Source: Vicingaceae bacterium (GTDB lineage: Bacteria > Bacteroidota > Bacteroidia > Flavobacteriales_E > Vicingaceae). From it: a stretch of 64,000 nt of DNA. The stretch is from positions 54,603 through 118,602 of the forward strand of contig JAGYIE010000004.1 of assembly GCA_018402765.1 (NCBI GenBank). The letters are read 5' to 3'. The notes under the pieces were generated by a model. The model was not told the origin of the DNA, searched no databases, and saw only the letters and a program-made list of their open reading frames with translations. Positions 17,329 through 26,487 of the stretch are shown here, one piece after another (within the stretch, counting starts at the first letter, position 1; each line of letters starts with the position of its first letter). The position numbers were made by a program, and so were the translations under genes.

Positions 17329-18009
17329 TTAAAACCCTTGTAAATCGACAAACTTTTTTCCATTCCAAAGGGTATGTGTTAATTCATACCACTCTGCACC
17401 ATGTATTTCTATTAAAGCAGTTTGCCTATCTAAAACACCTTCATTTTTGATCACCATATTGCTCTTTTTTCTGAAATCTACTCCATAAGTAGTTTCTATT
17501 CCATCATAAATTTTTCCTGTTTTTCGATCTACTACTGCTCCTCGCTGACAGGGTGACCCACAACCCCAAGTAACCATCGTGTAATGCCCCGCAAAATTTA
17601 TTCCTTCCTTACATTCACTCGTAATCCTGTTGATAAACCTCTTGTACTTAGGGTTAGTTTCAAAATTTGGTTCTTTCAAAACCCCTTGGTAGACATCAAC
17701 AGGATAATCCTCAAAGGAAGCCGTAGGTTGATACCTTTTATAAACATGCACTAAGTTTTTTGGCGAACGGTCTAAAATGATGACATGGTTGTATGAATTT
17801 TTATAGGTAATACAGTTCGGGTTATTGTTTTCTTCCTCCCGCTCTGCAATTACAACGTTGATGCCGCTATCGCCAAGAACAAGGTATTCTGATGTGCTGA
17901 GAAGGGTATCGCCACTATAGATCCTAGTGAAAATATTGGAATCGGTTTGTTGTGCACTGATTTGGATCGGGAGCAGGAATAATAGTAATAAACGGAGCAG
18001 CGTGCGCAT
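17329..18009 (-). CDS. Conserved secreted protein of unknown function
   Basis: The protein has 226 residues with a leucine-rich signal peptide ending ISAQ. The middle part (about 140-185) reads NFAGHYTMVTWGCGSPCQRG then VVDRKTGKIYDG and a FRKKSNMVI strand. This pattern, a cysteine pair in a WGCG..CQ turn followed by DRKTGKIY, recurs in conserved secreted proteins of Bacteroidota and some Gammaproteobacteria that have no assigned function, as far as I know. The two cysteines likely form a disulfide. It is a single gene with a GAAA/TTTC motif about 105-125 bases upstream. Confidence 0.72.
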   Translation of the reverse strand: MRTLLRLLLLFLLPIQISAQQTDSNIFTRIYSGDTLLSTSEYLVLGDSGINVVIAEREEENNNPNCITYKNSYNHVIILDRSPKNLVHVYKRYQPTASFEDYPVDVYQGVLKEPNFETNPKYKRFINRITSECKEGINFAGHYTMVTWGCGSPCQRGAVVDRKTGKIYDGIETTYGVDFRKKSNMVIKNEGVLDRQTALIEIHGAEWYELTHTLWNGKKFVDLQGF

Positions 18010-18319
18010 TTTCTATTTTTTGAATAATTAAGGCTAATAATTTGATCGTTAAAAGATGTGAAACAATCTCCTCTTATTTACAATAATAACCATCTTGCGT
18101 GCGATGGCCAAAATGAAAGTATGAAACTACGCATATTAGATACTTTTTTATTGAGTAAGATATTAAGCATACATGATTTTAATTTAATATATGCCTAGCA
18201 TATATAAGTAATAGAGCTGCTTTACCTACTATCAACTATTAAATGTTTATGCCATTATAAAAACAACAGCCCCTTGCTATTGAAAACAAGGGGCTGTTGC
18301 AGGTTTGAAAACCTACCAA
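18010..18319. other. 310-base gap between the T9SS gene end and the secreted-protein gene
   Basis: It contains an ATGAAA/CATA motif at 18114-18136 (upstream of the 18009 start) and the T9SS gene terminator at 18264-18299. Nothing else was seen. Confidence 0.5.
18264..18299 (-). terminator. Terminator of the giant T9SS gene
   Basis: CAACAGCCCCTTG pairs perfectly with CAAGGGGCTGTTG around loop CTATTGAAAA. On the minus strand it is followed by TTTTTATAATGG, a standard intrinsic terminator. Near copy at 6528-6561. Confidence 0.9.
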
Positions 18320-21300
18320 TTAATTCGTTAAGACTATTTTTTTAGTTGTATTTCCATACTTAAAGAAGTAAATACCTCTTTCCAGTTGACTAATGTCTAT
18401 TGGAGTCTTTTTATTTTGAATCTGTACTTCTTTTACCAACTGTCCTGTTAAGGTGTAAATTTGAATTAATGAACCCCTTTCAGGGTTGTTGGATAACTCC
18501 AAATACACTGTTCCCATAGTTGGGTTAGGATATAGGCTAAAGTTAGCATTCAGATTATTTTCAACGGTATTACTAATAATTACATTTTCACAAGCAGATG
18601 TATCAGTACAAGCTCCTTTTGTAAGTATAACTGCATAGTTGCCACTCATCGTAGGTTGGTAACCTTGATTGGTAGCACCTGAAATAATAGCGTTATTGCT
18701 ATCACAATTAATCCACTGGTAAGAAGCTGCAGTAGCATCATTCGAAACCAAGGAGTCATTGATGCTCGATAGGCTTAAATTCAATGTGTCAATTACTAAG
18801 AATAGTTTAACTATTGAATCACAACCTAGAGCATTTACAATGGTATCGTAATATCGACCGCTTGATGTATAGGTTATATTGTTCTGTAACCATGTATAGC
18901 TATTGCAGGCCGTATCAGACGAACTAGAGGCAGTCGGATTGTTGATGGTCAAATTCAATGTAACAACCGAATCACAACCTGCAGCATTGGTCAGCGTAAA
19001 TGTTGGTGAAGAAGTACTTGCGCTGTACGTTACTCCATCAATCCATGTGTAAGTATCACAAGCAGCCTGAATATCTGTTGCTGTAGTTGAATTGTTGATG
19101 GTCAAATTCAACGTAACTATAGAATCACAACCTGCAACATTCGTCAGCGTAAATGTTGGTGAAGAAGTACTTGCGCTGTACGTTACTCCATCAATCCATG
19201 TATAAGTATCACAAGCATTCTGAATATCGGTTCCTGTAGTTGAATTGTTGATGGTCAAATTCAATGTAACAACCGAATCACAACCTGCAGCATTCGTCAA
19301 CGTAAATGTTGGTGAAGAAGTACTTGCGCTGTACGTTACTCCATCAATCCATGTATAAGTATCACAAGCATTCTGAATATCTGTTGCTGTAGTTGAATTG
19401 TTGATGGTCAAGTTTAATGTAACCACCGAATCACAACCTGCAGCATTCGTCAACGTAAATGTTGGAGAAGAAGTACTTGCGGTGTACGTTATTCCATCAA
19501 TCCAAGTATAGGTATCACAAGCAGTCTGAATATCTGTTGCCGTAGTTGAATTGTTGATCGTTAAATCTAAAGTCACCACCGAATCACAACCTGCAACATT
19601 CGTCAACGTAAACGTTGGTGTAGAAGTACTTGCGGTGTACGTTATTCCATCAATCCATGTATAAGTATCACAAGCAGCCTGAATATCTGTTCCGGTGTTT
19701 GAATTATTAATCGTCAAGTTTAATGTAACCACCGAATCACAACCTGCAGCATTCGTCAACGTAAATGTTGGAGAAGAAGTGCTTGCGGTGTACGTCACCC
19801 CATCAATCCATGTATAAGTATCACAAGCAGTTTGAATATCTGTTGCCGTAGTTGAATTGTTGATCGTTAAATCTAAAGTCACCACCGAATCACAACCTGC
19901 CGCATTTGTCAACGTAAATGTTGGTGAAGAAGTACTTGCGGTGTACGTTATGCCATCAATCCAAGTATAGGTATCACAAGCAGTCTGAATATCTGTTGCT
20001 GTAGTTGAATTGTTGATGGTCAAGTTCAATGTGACTACCGAATCACTACCCAATGAATTTGTTAAGGTATCTGTTGGAGTGTTCGTGCTTACAGTGTATG
20101 TTATTCCATTTATCCACGTAAAAGAATCACATGCAGTTTGAATGTCGGTTCCTGAAAATGGACTATTAATGGTTAGATTCAACACTTCGATGGAATCACA
20201 ACCTGCTGACCCAATAATTGTATCTGAATAAACTCCCGTTGCGGTATAGGTTACCCCATTTATTGGCCATGTATAAGAGGTTAATGATACAATATTGCTG
20301 TAACTAATAATCTGATTACTAACGTCAACATAAACATCAGCAGTAGAGCTACAGCCGTAAACATTTGTTGCAGTTACTGCATAGGTAGTGCTGACCGTTG
20401 GCGAAACGGTAATTGAATTTGTCGTTGAGCCATTACTCCAAGCATAATAATTTGCTCCGCTAGCAGTAATGGTTTTAGTACTTCCATTGCACATTTGTAC
20501 TGTATCTGCTAAATTCAGAGATATGTTTCCATCAATAATTACAACCTGATCAGATACAGTTTGGCATTCATTGCTTACTTGTACCCAATAAGAACCTGCG
20601 CTACTCACATTTATTGAGCTTGTAGTAGCACCTGTTGACCACAGATAATTCGCACCTGTGTTGGTAGCATCAAGCACCGTATTTTGTCCATTACACAAAC
20701 CTTGATTGTTTCCTAGATTAACTGTAAGCTGAGGCTTATTAGATAGAATAACCGTATCACTTGTTGAAAAACAAGCATTACTGAGTGTGGCTGTATACAT
20801 TCCGGGTATGGCCGTTGTTATGGTCGAATCTGTAGAACCAGTACTCCATAAAAATTGGTCAGTAGAAGCTCCTGCATTAAATGTAACCGGTGTATTTACG
20901 CAAACCAACGTGTCATTGCCTAAGCTTAATGTTGGTGCAATTAACGAGTTAACTTGAATAGTATCGAAGTTATCTCCACAAGCATTACTTGCAACCACAC
21001 TATACGTTCCTGGTTGAGTAATCATAATGCTTGATGTAGTATCTCCTGTAGACCATAGAAAACTACTTGCATTTTGGGCAGCTGCAGTCAACTGAACAGA
21101 ATCACCATTACAGATAATAGTATCGTTGCCCAACTGCACAGTGGGCAAAGGGTTAATTGCAAAGTCCAACCCATTGTCTGAACCAATGGTAGGAGGATTC
21201 GAAGCAATTACTCTTACACGATAATCATCAGAAAAATCATAAGTTTCGGGTAATGTTGCCGTAATAGTTTGCGCACTGGTAGAGGTTACTTGCCCTATGT

Positions 21301-23689
21301 TTACAACTTGTCCATTAAATGAACCTGCTGAATCTGATAATTGAACAGTGAACGTATTTCCCGGAAGAAAAGTAGCCGACAAACCAAAGTTAACTTGCAG
21401 GGTATCTGTAGAGCAATATGAAGAGTTAGAAATAGATGCTGTAGTTATTCCATTGGTATTTGCAATAGTGAAAAAATCATCACTTTGATCTATCAATGTT
21501 CCCGAAACAGTACTTATTCTTAATTTACATGTACTAGAGATAGGTTCGTTAATCAGCCAATTCCAAGTTTCTGGGTTGTTCGGCACATTCCGGAGCAGCG
21601 TATCCCATGTTATGCCATTGTCTGTGGTGATTTCTAAGTTTATGTTTTCAAACGTATTAAGCGTAGCCCATTCTACAGTTTGAAGTGTTCCATTCCCCCA
21701 TATTTCGCCTCCATTCGCAGCAATAATTTGCACATAATCATCAAAATAGCGATAATATGAATACCCATCAAAAACGCCTCCATGGTATTTGTTTGCCGTA
21801 AGTTGATTGGGCATAACAGATGAAAATGAGAAATTAGACGTATCTGTATACAACGGATTAGTAATATCGGTTGCTCTAATTTTTAGCTGGTTGCTAGCTA
21901 CGCGGGGTACTACCCAATTGGCGTACTTATCAATGCCTGGCGCTACACCTATTACCGACCAATTGGCGCCATTATCTGCACTGTACTCTAATTTAATGGA
22001 ATCTACATCTGCATTTTGCCATTGTATATATTGGCCAGAGCCAGCTTCAAATACTTCACCTCCATTTGGATAAGAAATAGCAATATTCGGGCTCGGTATG
22101 GTGAAAGGATCATCACTTACATCGGTTAAACCTACTGCTACATCTGAAATGCGGATGCGGCACAATGAAGAAGGCGTGCTTGGTATATACCAATCGTATT
22201 CTAACTGAGAAGCGGGTATGTTTTCGGCAAGTGTGTCCCAAGAAAGTCCGTCATCATACGTCACTTCAATGGTTACATTGGTTGCATTATTAAAATCCCA
22301 CACAATGGTTTCGGTGGTAGCCGAAAACCACATTTCGTTGCCGTTGGGGCTTATCACGGTAATACGTGAAGTATCATTGTTTGCTTGCGCATAGCCATCA
22401 AATGCCCCCCCATGGTATTTTACACTATCAGAAGTTATAAGATGGACCACCTCAAAGCTTTGATCAGAAACATCAACAACACTTGAATCTGTATTGTCTG
22501 ATACGCGTATTAAATAGTTCGGGCTGAGGGCATTTGGAATAATCCAATTGGCAAAACCGTGCGATCCAGCGGCGGTGTCTATTAAGTTCCAATTGGCACC
22601 ATTGTCTGCGCTATATTCAAAAGCTACGGTATTTACACCATTTGCAATCCATTGAATATATTGGCCGGAAGTGGCCTCCAATTGCTCATTACCGTTGGGA
22701 AATAAGACTTGAATGGACGAAGGTACTATCTGCCACAATGAATCTGATATGGTTTGAATATTTGGTGCAGCGGACGTTAATTTTAGCAAACAACTATCAC
22801 TAGGCGTATTCGGCACCTGCCACGTGTAAAATAATTGTTGTGTACTTATGTTGCTATCTAACAGCAGCCAAGTCCTTCCATTATTAATGCTGTACTCAAT
22901 ATTGATTCGATCAATATTATTACTCGTCCAACTTATGGTGTCAATGGTTGCCGGAATTAATCGCTCTCCTCCGTTGGCCTTTAGTATGGTAAGGCTATTG
23001 GGTAAATTATTCGATAAACTGTAACCATCATAGTTACCGCCAAAGTATTTCGCTGTATCCTTTAGAGTTGGTGAAGTAATGGAATATGCCCCACTTGTAT
23101 CTGCAGTAACGGTATCTCCTATATTATAAACACGCAACCTCGCTTGGTTGGTCAATGTATCAGGTATCACCCAATTGGCATAACCATCATAGCCTTGCGC
23201 ATAGCTCAGGAATGACCAAGTGGCACCATTGTCTAGGGAATAGTCAATTCCAACCGTATCAATGCCCTTAGCATTCCAAGCTACGTATTGGCCTGATGCT
23301 GCATCAAGCTGCGTACCTAAAATTGGATAATCGAGCTGTATAGTTGGATCTGGAATGGTAAAGATGCCGCTGGTAGATTGGGTAAAGTTTAAAATGCTGG
23401 TAATACGTACCCGCGCAGTGGTGGTGCTGATAGAAGGCACTTTCCACGTATAAGTAAATGCGCTTGAGGGCAAAGAGTTCACAAGCGTAACCCAAGTAAG
23501 CCCGCTGTCTAGGGAATATTGTATTTGTATGTTATCTACATTCAAAAAATTCCAACTAATGGTTTGTTCACTAGCACCCGGCCACGTTTCTCCTCCTGCC
23601 GGAGAAATAAGTTGCAGACTTTGCCCAGTAACTTCCACAGCAGCAAAGGCCAACAATAGCAGCGTAATTTTTTTTAACCAATTAATCAT
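18320..23689 (-). CDS. Giant T9SS-secreted surface protein with seven tandem 51-residue repeats
   Basis: This 1789-residue protein starts with a signal peptide (MINWLKKITLLLLAF, cleavage near VTGQ). The first ~750 residues hold about seven modules of the type NGGE-W...ISW....V-I-YS-D-G--W, a beta-sandwich repeat. Four or so Ig/PKD-like modules follow (LGNDTIICNGDSVQL, SFLWSTGDTTSSI). Seven 51-residue repeats (about 1229-1585, consensus ACDTYTWIDGVTYTAS, AGCDSVVTLNLTINNS) with more divergent copies on both sides come next. A type-A sorting domain (FSLYPNPTMGTVYLEL ... KKIVLTN) ends it. The protein should cross the inner membrane by Sec and the outer membrane by T9SS, and be displayed or released. 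An adhesin role is inferred. It starts 12 bases after the SUMF1-like gene. Confidence 0.88.
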   Translation of the reverse strand: MINWLKKITLLLLAFAAVEVTGQSLQLISPAGGETWPGASEQTISWNFLNVDNIQIQYSLDSGLTWVTLVNSLPSSAFTYTWKVPSISTTTARVRITSILNFTQSTSGIFTIPDPTIQLDYPILGTQLDAASGQYVAWNAKGIDTVGIDYSLDNGATWSFLSYAQGYDGYANWVIPDTLTNQARLRVYNIGDTVTADTSGAYSITSPTLKDTAKYFGGNYDGYSLSNNLPNSLTILKANGGERLIPATIDTISWTSNNIDRINIEYSINNGRTWLLLDSNISTQQLFYTWQVPNTPSDSCLLKLTSAAPNIQTISDSLWQIVPSSIQVLFPNGNEQLEATSGQYIQWIANGVNTVAFEYSADNGANWNLIDTAAGSHGFANWIIPNALSPNYLIRVSDNTDSSVVDVSDQSFEVVHLITSDSVKYHGGAFDGYAQANNDTSRITVISPNGNEMWFSATTETIVWDFNNATNVTIEVTYDDGLSWDTLAENIPASQLEYDWYIPSTPSSLCRIRISDVAVGLTDVSDDPFTIPSPNIAISYPNGGEVFEAGSGQYIQWQNADVDSIKLEYSADNGANWSVIGVAPGIDKYANWVVPRVASNQLKIRATDITNPLYTDTSNFSFSSVMPNQLTANKYHGGVFDGYSYYRYFDDYVQIIAANGGEIWGNGTLQTVEWATLNTFENINLEITTDNGITWDTLLRNVPNNPETWNWLINEPISSTCKLRISTVSGTLIDQSDDFFTIANTNGITTASISNSSYCSTDTLQVNFGLSATFLPGNTFTVQLSDSAGSFNGQVVNIGQVTSTSAQTITATLPETYDFSDDYRVRVIASNPPTIGSDNGLDFAINPLPTVQLGNDTIICNGDSVQLTAAAQNASSFLWSTGDTTSSIMITQPGTYSVVASNACGDNFDTIQVNSLIAPTLSLGNDTLVCVNTPVTFNAGASTDQFLWSTGSTDSTITTAIPGMYTATLSNACFSTSDTVILSNKPQLTVNLGNNQGLCNGQNTVLDATNTGANYLWSTGATTSSINVSSAGSYWVQVSNECQTVSDQVVIIDGNISLNLADTVQMCNGSTKTITASGANYYAWSNGSTTNSITVSPTVSTTYAVTATNVYGCSSTADVYVDVSNQIISYSNIVSLTSYTWPINGVTYTATGVYSDTIIGSAGCDSIEVLNLTINSPFSGTDIQTACDSFTWINGITYTVSTNTPTDTLTNSLGSDSVVTLNLTINNSTTATDIQTACDTYTWIDGITYTASTSSPTFTLTNAAGCDSVVTLDLTINNSTTATDIQTACDTYTWIDGVTYTASTSSPTFTLTNAAGCDSVVTLNLTINNSNTGTDIQAACDTYTWIDGITYTASTSTPTFTLTNVAGCDSVVTLDLTINNSTTATDIQTACDTYTWIDGITYTASTSSPTFTLTNAAGCDSVVTLNLTINNSTTATDIQNACDTYTWIDGVTYSASTSSPTFTLTNAAGCDSVVTLNLTINNSTTGTDIQNACDTYTWIDGVTYSASTSSPTFTLTNVAGCDSIVTLNLTINNSTTATDIQAACDTYTWIDGVTYSASTSSPTFTLTNAAGCDSVVTLNLTINNPTASSSSDTACNSYTWLQNNITYTSSGRYYDTIVNALGCDSIVKLFLVIDTLNLSLSSINDSLVSNDATAASYQWINCDSNNAIISGATNQGYQPTMSGNYAVILTKGACTDTSACENVIISNTVENNLNANFSLYPNPTMGTVYLELSNNPERGSLIQIYTLTGQLVKEVQIQNKKTPIDISQLERGIYFFKYGNTTKKIVLTN
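18935..20005 (-). repeat. Seven tandem 153-bp coding repeats
   Basis: From the proline codon at 18935 to the first threonine codon at 20005 the DNA is 1071 bases, exactly 7 x 153, each unit coding 51 residues. Copies differ by scattered substitutions only, with no indels that I could see, so unequal recombination is likely recent. Each unit keeps two cysteines (ACDTY and AGCDS). Confidence 0.88.
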
Positions 23690-23701
23690 ATCTAAAATTT
23701 A

Positions 23702-25174
23702 TTACGGAGCGGTTCTTACATAACGAAAACCATATTTAATGGAATGAAATCCAGCGTATGAATTTTTATTGCTGCTAAATTGAGATGAAATCATATCTAC
23801 ATACATAACTTTATTGGCATCCCAAGAAGTAACGTTAGCATCACCGTTAAGGCTTATGGCACCGTCTCCGTTATTCCCTGAGAATGAAAAATAATTGTTC
23901 TTTACCACGGGCTCATGTGCATTACCTGTTAAGCCAAGTACCCCATAATAGGAGGCACCTGATTGCTCTCGGGTAGTATTTGCTCCACCATAAAAAGAAA
24001 CATCTATTAATGGATAGGTGTAATGGTGGTTTTCAGGTATTCCCTCCCATCTGCTTCGAGATGAATTAAAATTTCCTCCAGGCCAACTGCTGCCCCAAGC
24101 AGGGTATTGTATAATCCATGGATACCAGATGCTTTCGTAATTATTCTCGAAGTAGACGCGGTCTAATTCTACAGGCTGTTTGGGTCCGTAAGAAGCTTTA
24201 TTAAGCTCTAGATGCGTCATTGGCCGCACACCAGACCAATCGGCATAGGCCAAGGTGCGCTGTTGGTTGCTGTTTCCGCACGCTCTATTAGGCGTGCTAC
24301 TGAAATACTGCCCGTTTACTAAAGTGATGTTTTCTCCGGCAATTCCTAAATTTACAATTTGAATAGAATCAAGGGTATTTAAAAAATCGGCATATTGCTG
24401 TTCGGAAAGTTCGTACTTGTAGCAATAAAAAGCTTGATATCCTGTAGGATAATTCGGATAATCTATAATGCCATCCGCATTCGCATCTATTCCGGCATCT
24501 CCTTTTATCCTAAATGTATCTCGCTCTATTACATTCAAAGGGCTATTACCGATATGATTTCTCGATTGGGAAATTATATCGGGCGACATGCGGGTATCAA
24601 TTACGGGGAAGTTATCTCCGGGAGCAAAGAAAAAGCCTGCATTTACATTATAGGAGCTTTCAGATATTAAACTACTGTTCGTCACAAAACTATAAAATCG
24701 TTTTGCAACATTAAATGGGCCTTGCGGTATATATACCATTTCTACTGCGTATACGCGCACTTCTAAATTAGTTACACTACTAATGCCACTTAGGCCGTAG
24801 TTCCATTGCAGCTGCATGCTGGTGCTGCTAAAATTGCCGGTGCCAATGCTGGTTCTGTGCACAAAGGCACCTAATTTGTCAGCTGGTACGGTAATGGTGT
24901 TAGCAGTACCTGTACCATTGCTAAAGCCTGCTGTATTAAGTTTTGCATGCTGCCAAAGGCCATTAGCATCTTGAAATTTTATCCAAATCCAAGCAGCATC
25001 CCAGTTGATACTATCGTGCCAAGAGTTTTCCCAAGACAAATCAAATTGTATTTGAATGGTTTGTGCTGTGGGGTTATCATTCAATGTGGTTACATTCTGC
25101 ACTAGAATATTGTTTGCATTGGCTACACTAGCCGAAGCGAAAATGAAAAGGCAGAGATGAATAAATTTCTTCAT
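23702..25174 (-). CDS. Secreted SUMF1/formylglycine-generating-enzyme-like protein
   Basis: The protein has 490 residues with signal peptide MKKFIHLCLFIFASASVANA. Residues 25-150 form a beta-rich domain. The rest matches the SUMF1/FGE-sulfatase fold: MVYIPQGPFNVA at the start, FYCYKYELSEQQYADFLNTL, then ADWSGVRPMTHLELNKASYGP, and a C-terminal GLTGNAHEPVV followed by SIKYGFRYVR. In the family this fold occurs in formylglycine-generating enzymes and in T9SS lipoproteins such as GldJ/GldK. The catalytic cysteines of FGE were not clearly found, so a structural or binding role is likelier. It leads an operon with the giant T9SS protein. Confidence 0.8.
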   Translation of the reverse strand: MKKFIHLCLFIFASASVANANNILVQNVTTLNDNPTAQTIQIQFDLSWENSWHDSINWDAAWIWIKFQDANGLWQHAKLNTAGFSNGTGTANTITVPADKLGAFVHRTSIGTGNFSSTSMQLQWNYGLSGISSVTNLEVRVYAVEMVYIPQGPFNVAKRFYSFVTNSSLISESSYNVNAGFFFAPGDNFPVIDTRMSPDIISQSRNHIGNSPLNVIERDTFRIKGDAGIDANADGIIDYPNYPTGYQAFYCYKYELSEQQYADFLNTLDSIQIVNLGIAGENITLVNGQYFSSTPNRACGNSNQQRTLAYADWSGVRPMTHLELNKASYGPKQPVELDRVYFENNYESIWYPWIIQYPAWGSSWPGGNFNSSRSRWEGIPENHHYTYPLIDVSFYGGANTTREQSGASYYGVLGLTGNAHEPVVKNNYFSFSGNNGDGAISLNGDANVTSWDANKVMYVDMISSQFSSNKNSYAGFHSIKYGFRYVRTAP

Positions 25175-25645
25175 GGTGTAATTAATTTATTATTGGTATT
25201 AAATTGTTAGCGGGTTTAGGATGCACATAAATACCCTTGTTGTGAATTTTAAGTTTCGTTTTTGACAAATAATCAGTTTTCATCTTTTAATTAAGGAGCT
25301 ATTCCTTCGTTATGGCGTGTCAGCATCTATATGGCTAAATTCAATATAACTTCATTATGAAAGGCTAAAAGGTAAGGTGGTGTTTGCTCAATTAGAACCT
25401 AAAGTATTTCTTATGTTGGTTGCTTGCCTCTTTTGCTTTTGACTAGATTTTTGTTATAAATAATTTAATTTAAGTTGTTTATATTAAAGAAACCTTTCCT
25501 TAGTTTAATTTTTCATATACAATATTATACTTATGAGTAGTATTTTTTAGCCCACAATCAGCCCATAATTTTAAATAGTATTGTCTAGCTCCAATTGATT
25601 AGCTAATTTTCCTTATGTTTAGTATACTTTACTTGCTATGTAACT
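25175..25645. other. 471-base divergent gap
   Basis: It separates the minus-strand SUMF1-like gene from the plus-strand transporter gene. No gene, repeat or clear promoter was recognised; it is AT-rich. Confidence 0.45.
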
Positions 25646-26485
25646 ATGGTTTATTTAATGCTTTCAGCAATCTTTTATGCCTTGAATAATTTTTTTTGGA
25701 AGAGAATGCTATTCAAAATATCACCCCTTAGTTTAATATGGTGCAGAGGAGTGTTTACGGTAATTTTTAGTTCTGCTCTTTTGTATCTTCTCGGTATTTC
25801 TTTTCAAGAGGTAAGGAGCGCACTTTCTCAAGATGGGTGGCTTTATATGTTAGCAGCTAGCTGCGGAAGCCTAGGGTTATTTCTAATGGTAGCAGGCCTC
25901 AATGAAAGTTCACTCAGTCATTTTGCATTTTTTCTAGTCTTAATGTCCGTAATGTCCTTGTTTGGAGTCTCGCTAGTCAATGATATTTCCATAACGTATC
26001 TATTAGGATCTATTTCTTTAATAGCTGCTTTTATAATTCATACAGTCGCCGATGTACGAAAATTTTCAATTCAAAAAAGCAGTTGGCGGTTTCTTTTAAT
26101 GTCGCTAGCATTTACATGTTCAGGTTTTATTAACTGGCATTTAGTAAAGAATTATAACCCGTTTATTTCAGTTTGGACGCAAGAAATCTTCTTATTCTTG
26201 TTGCTTACTATTGTTTGGTTGGTGAAGGGAAAAGCTCACCAAAAAACATTAAAAACTTACTGGAAATCTTTAGGGGTATTTGCATCATTGATATTGGTAG
26301 CAACTTATTTTGGTGCAAATGGCTTGAGGTTAACTGATCCGCTGTTACTATGTTTAATGGGGTTGGTTTCACCTTTGTTTACTACTATTCTCGGAAGTGT
26401 TGTTTTAAATGAAAAATGGTCTTCTAAATACTATTACTCCTTTGGTTTGTTAGCTTTAGGAATTGCTTTATTTTTAATGGATTGA
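25646..26485 (+). CDS. EamA/DMT-superfamily transporter
   Basis: This 279-residue integral membrane protein has about ten hydrophobic helices in two halves, the usual EamA (drug/metabolite transporter) layout. The N-terminal half has FYALNNFFWKRML and the C-terminal half LSPLFTTILGSVVLNEKW, which resembles the conserved end of the second EamA repeat. Transported substrates vary in this family and none can be named. Its TGA is followed two bases later by the ATG of the next gene, so they are probably cotranscribed. Confidence 0.82.
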   Translation: MVYLMLSAIFYALNNFFWKRMLFKISPLSLIWCRGVFTVIFSSALLYLLGISFQEVRSALSQDGWLYMLAASCGSLGLFLMVAGLNESSLSHFAFFLVLMSVMSLFGVSLVNDISITYLLGSISLIAAFIIHTVADVRKFSIQKSSWRFLLMSLAFTCSGFINWHLVKNYNPFISVWTQEIFLFLLLTIVWLVKGKAHQKTLKTYWKSLGVFASLILVATYFGANGLRLTDPLLLCLMGLVSPLFTTILGSVVLNEKWSSKYYYSFGLLALGIALFLMD

Positions 26486-26487
26486 TT

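Noticed and set aside
18935-20005. Regular repeats suggesting a CRISPR array
   Set aside because: The 153-bp units have no distinct spacers and lie in one open frame of a T9SS protein.
21807-22073. 88-residue plus-strand ORF inside the giant T9SS gene
   Set aside because: Antisense shadow of the repeat-rich coding sequence, with no signal or family.
24395-24714. Overlapping plus-strand ORFs of 91 and 66 residues
   Set aside because: Antisense to the SUMF1-like gene and cysteine/tyrosine-rich in a way typical of shadow frames.
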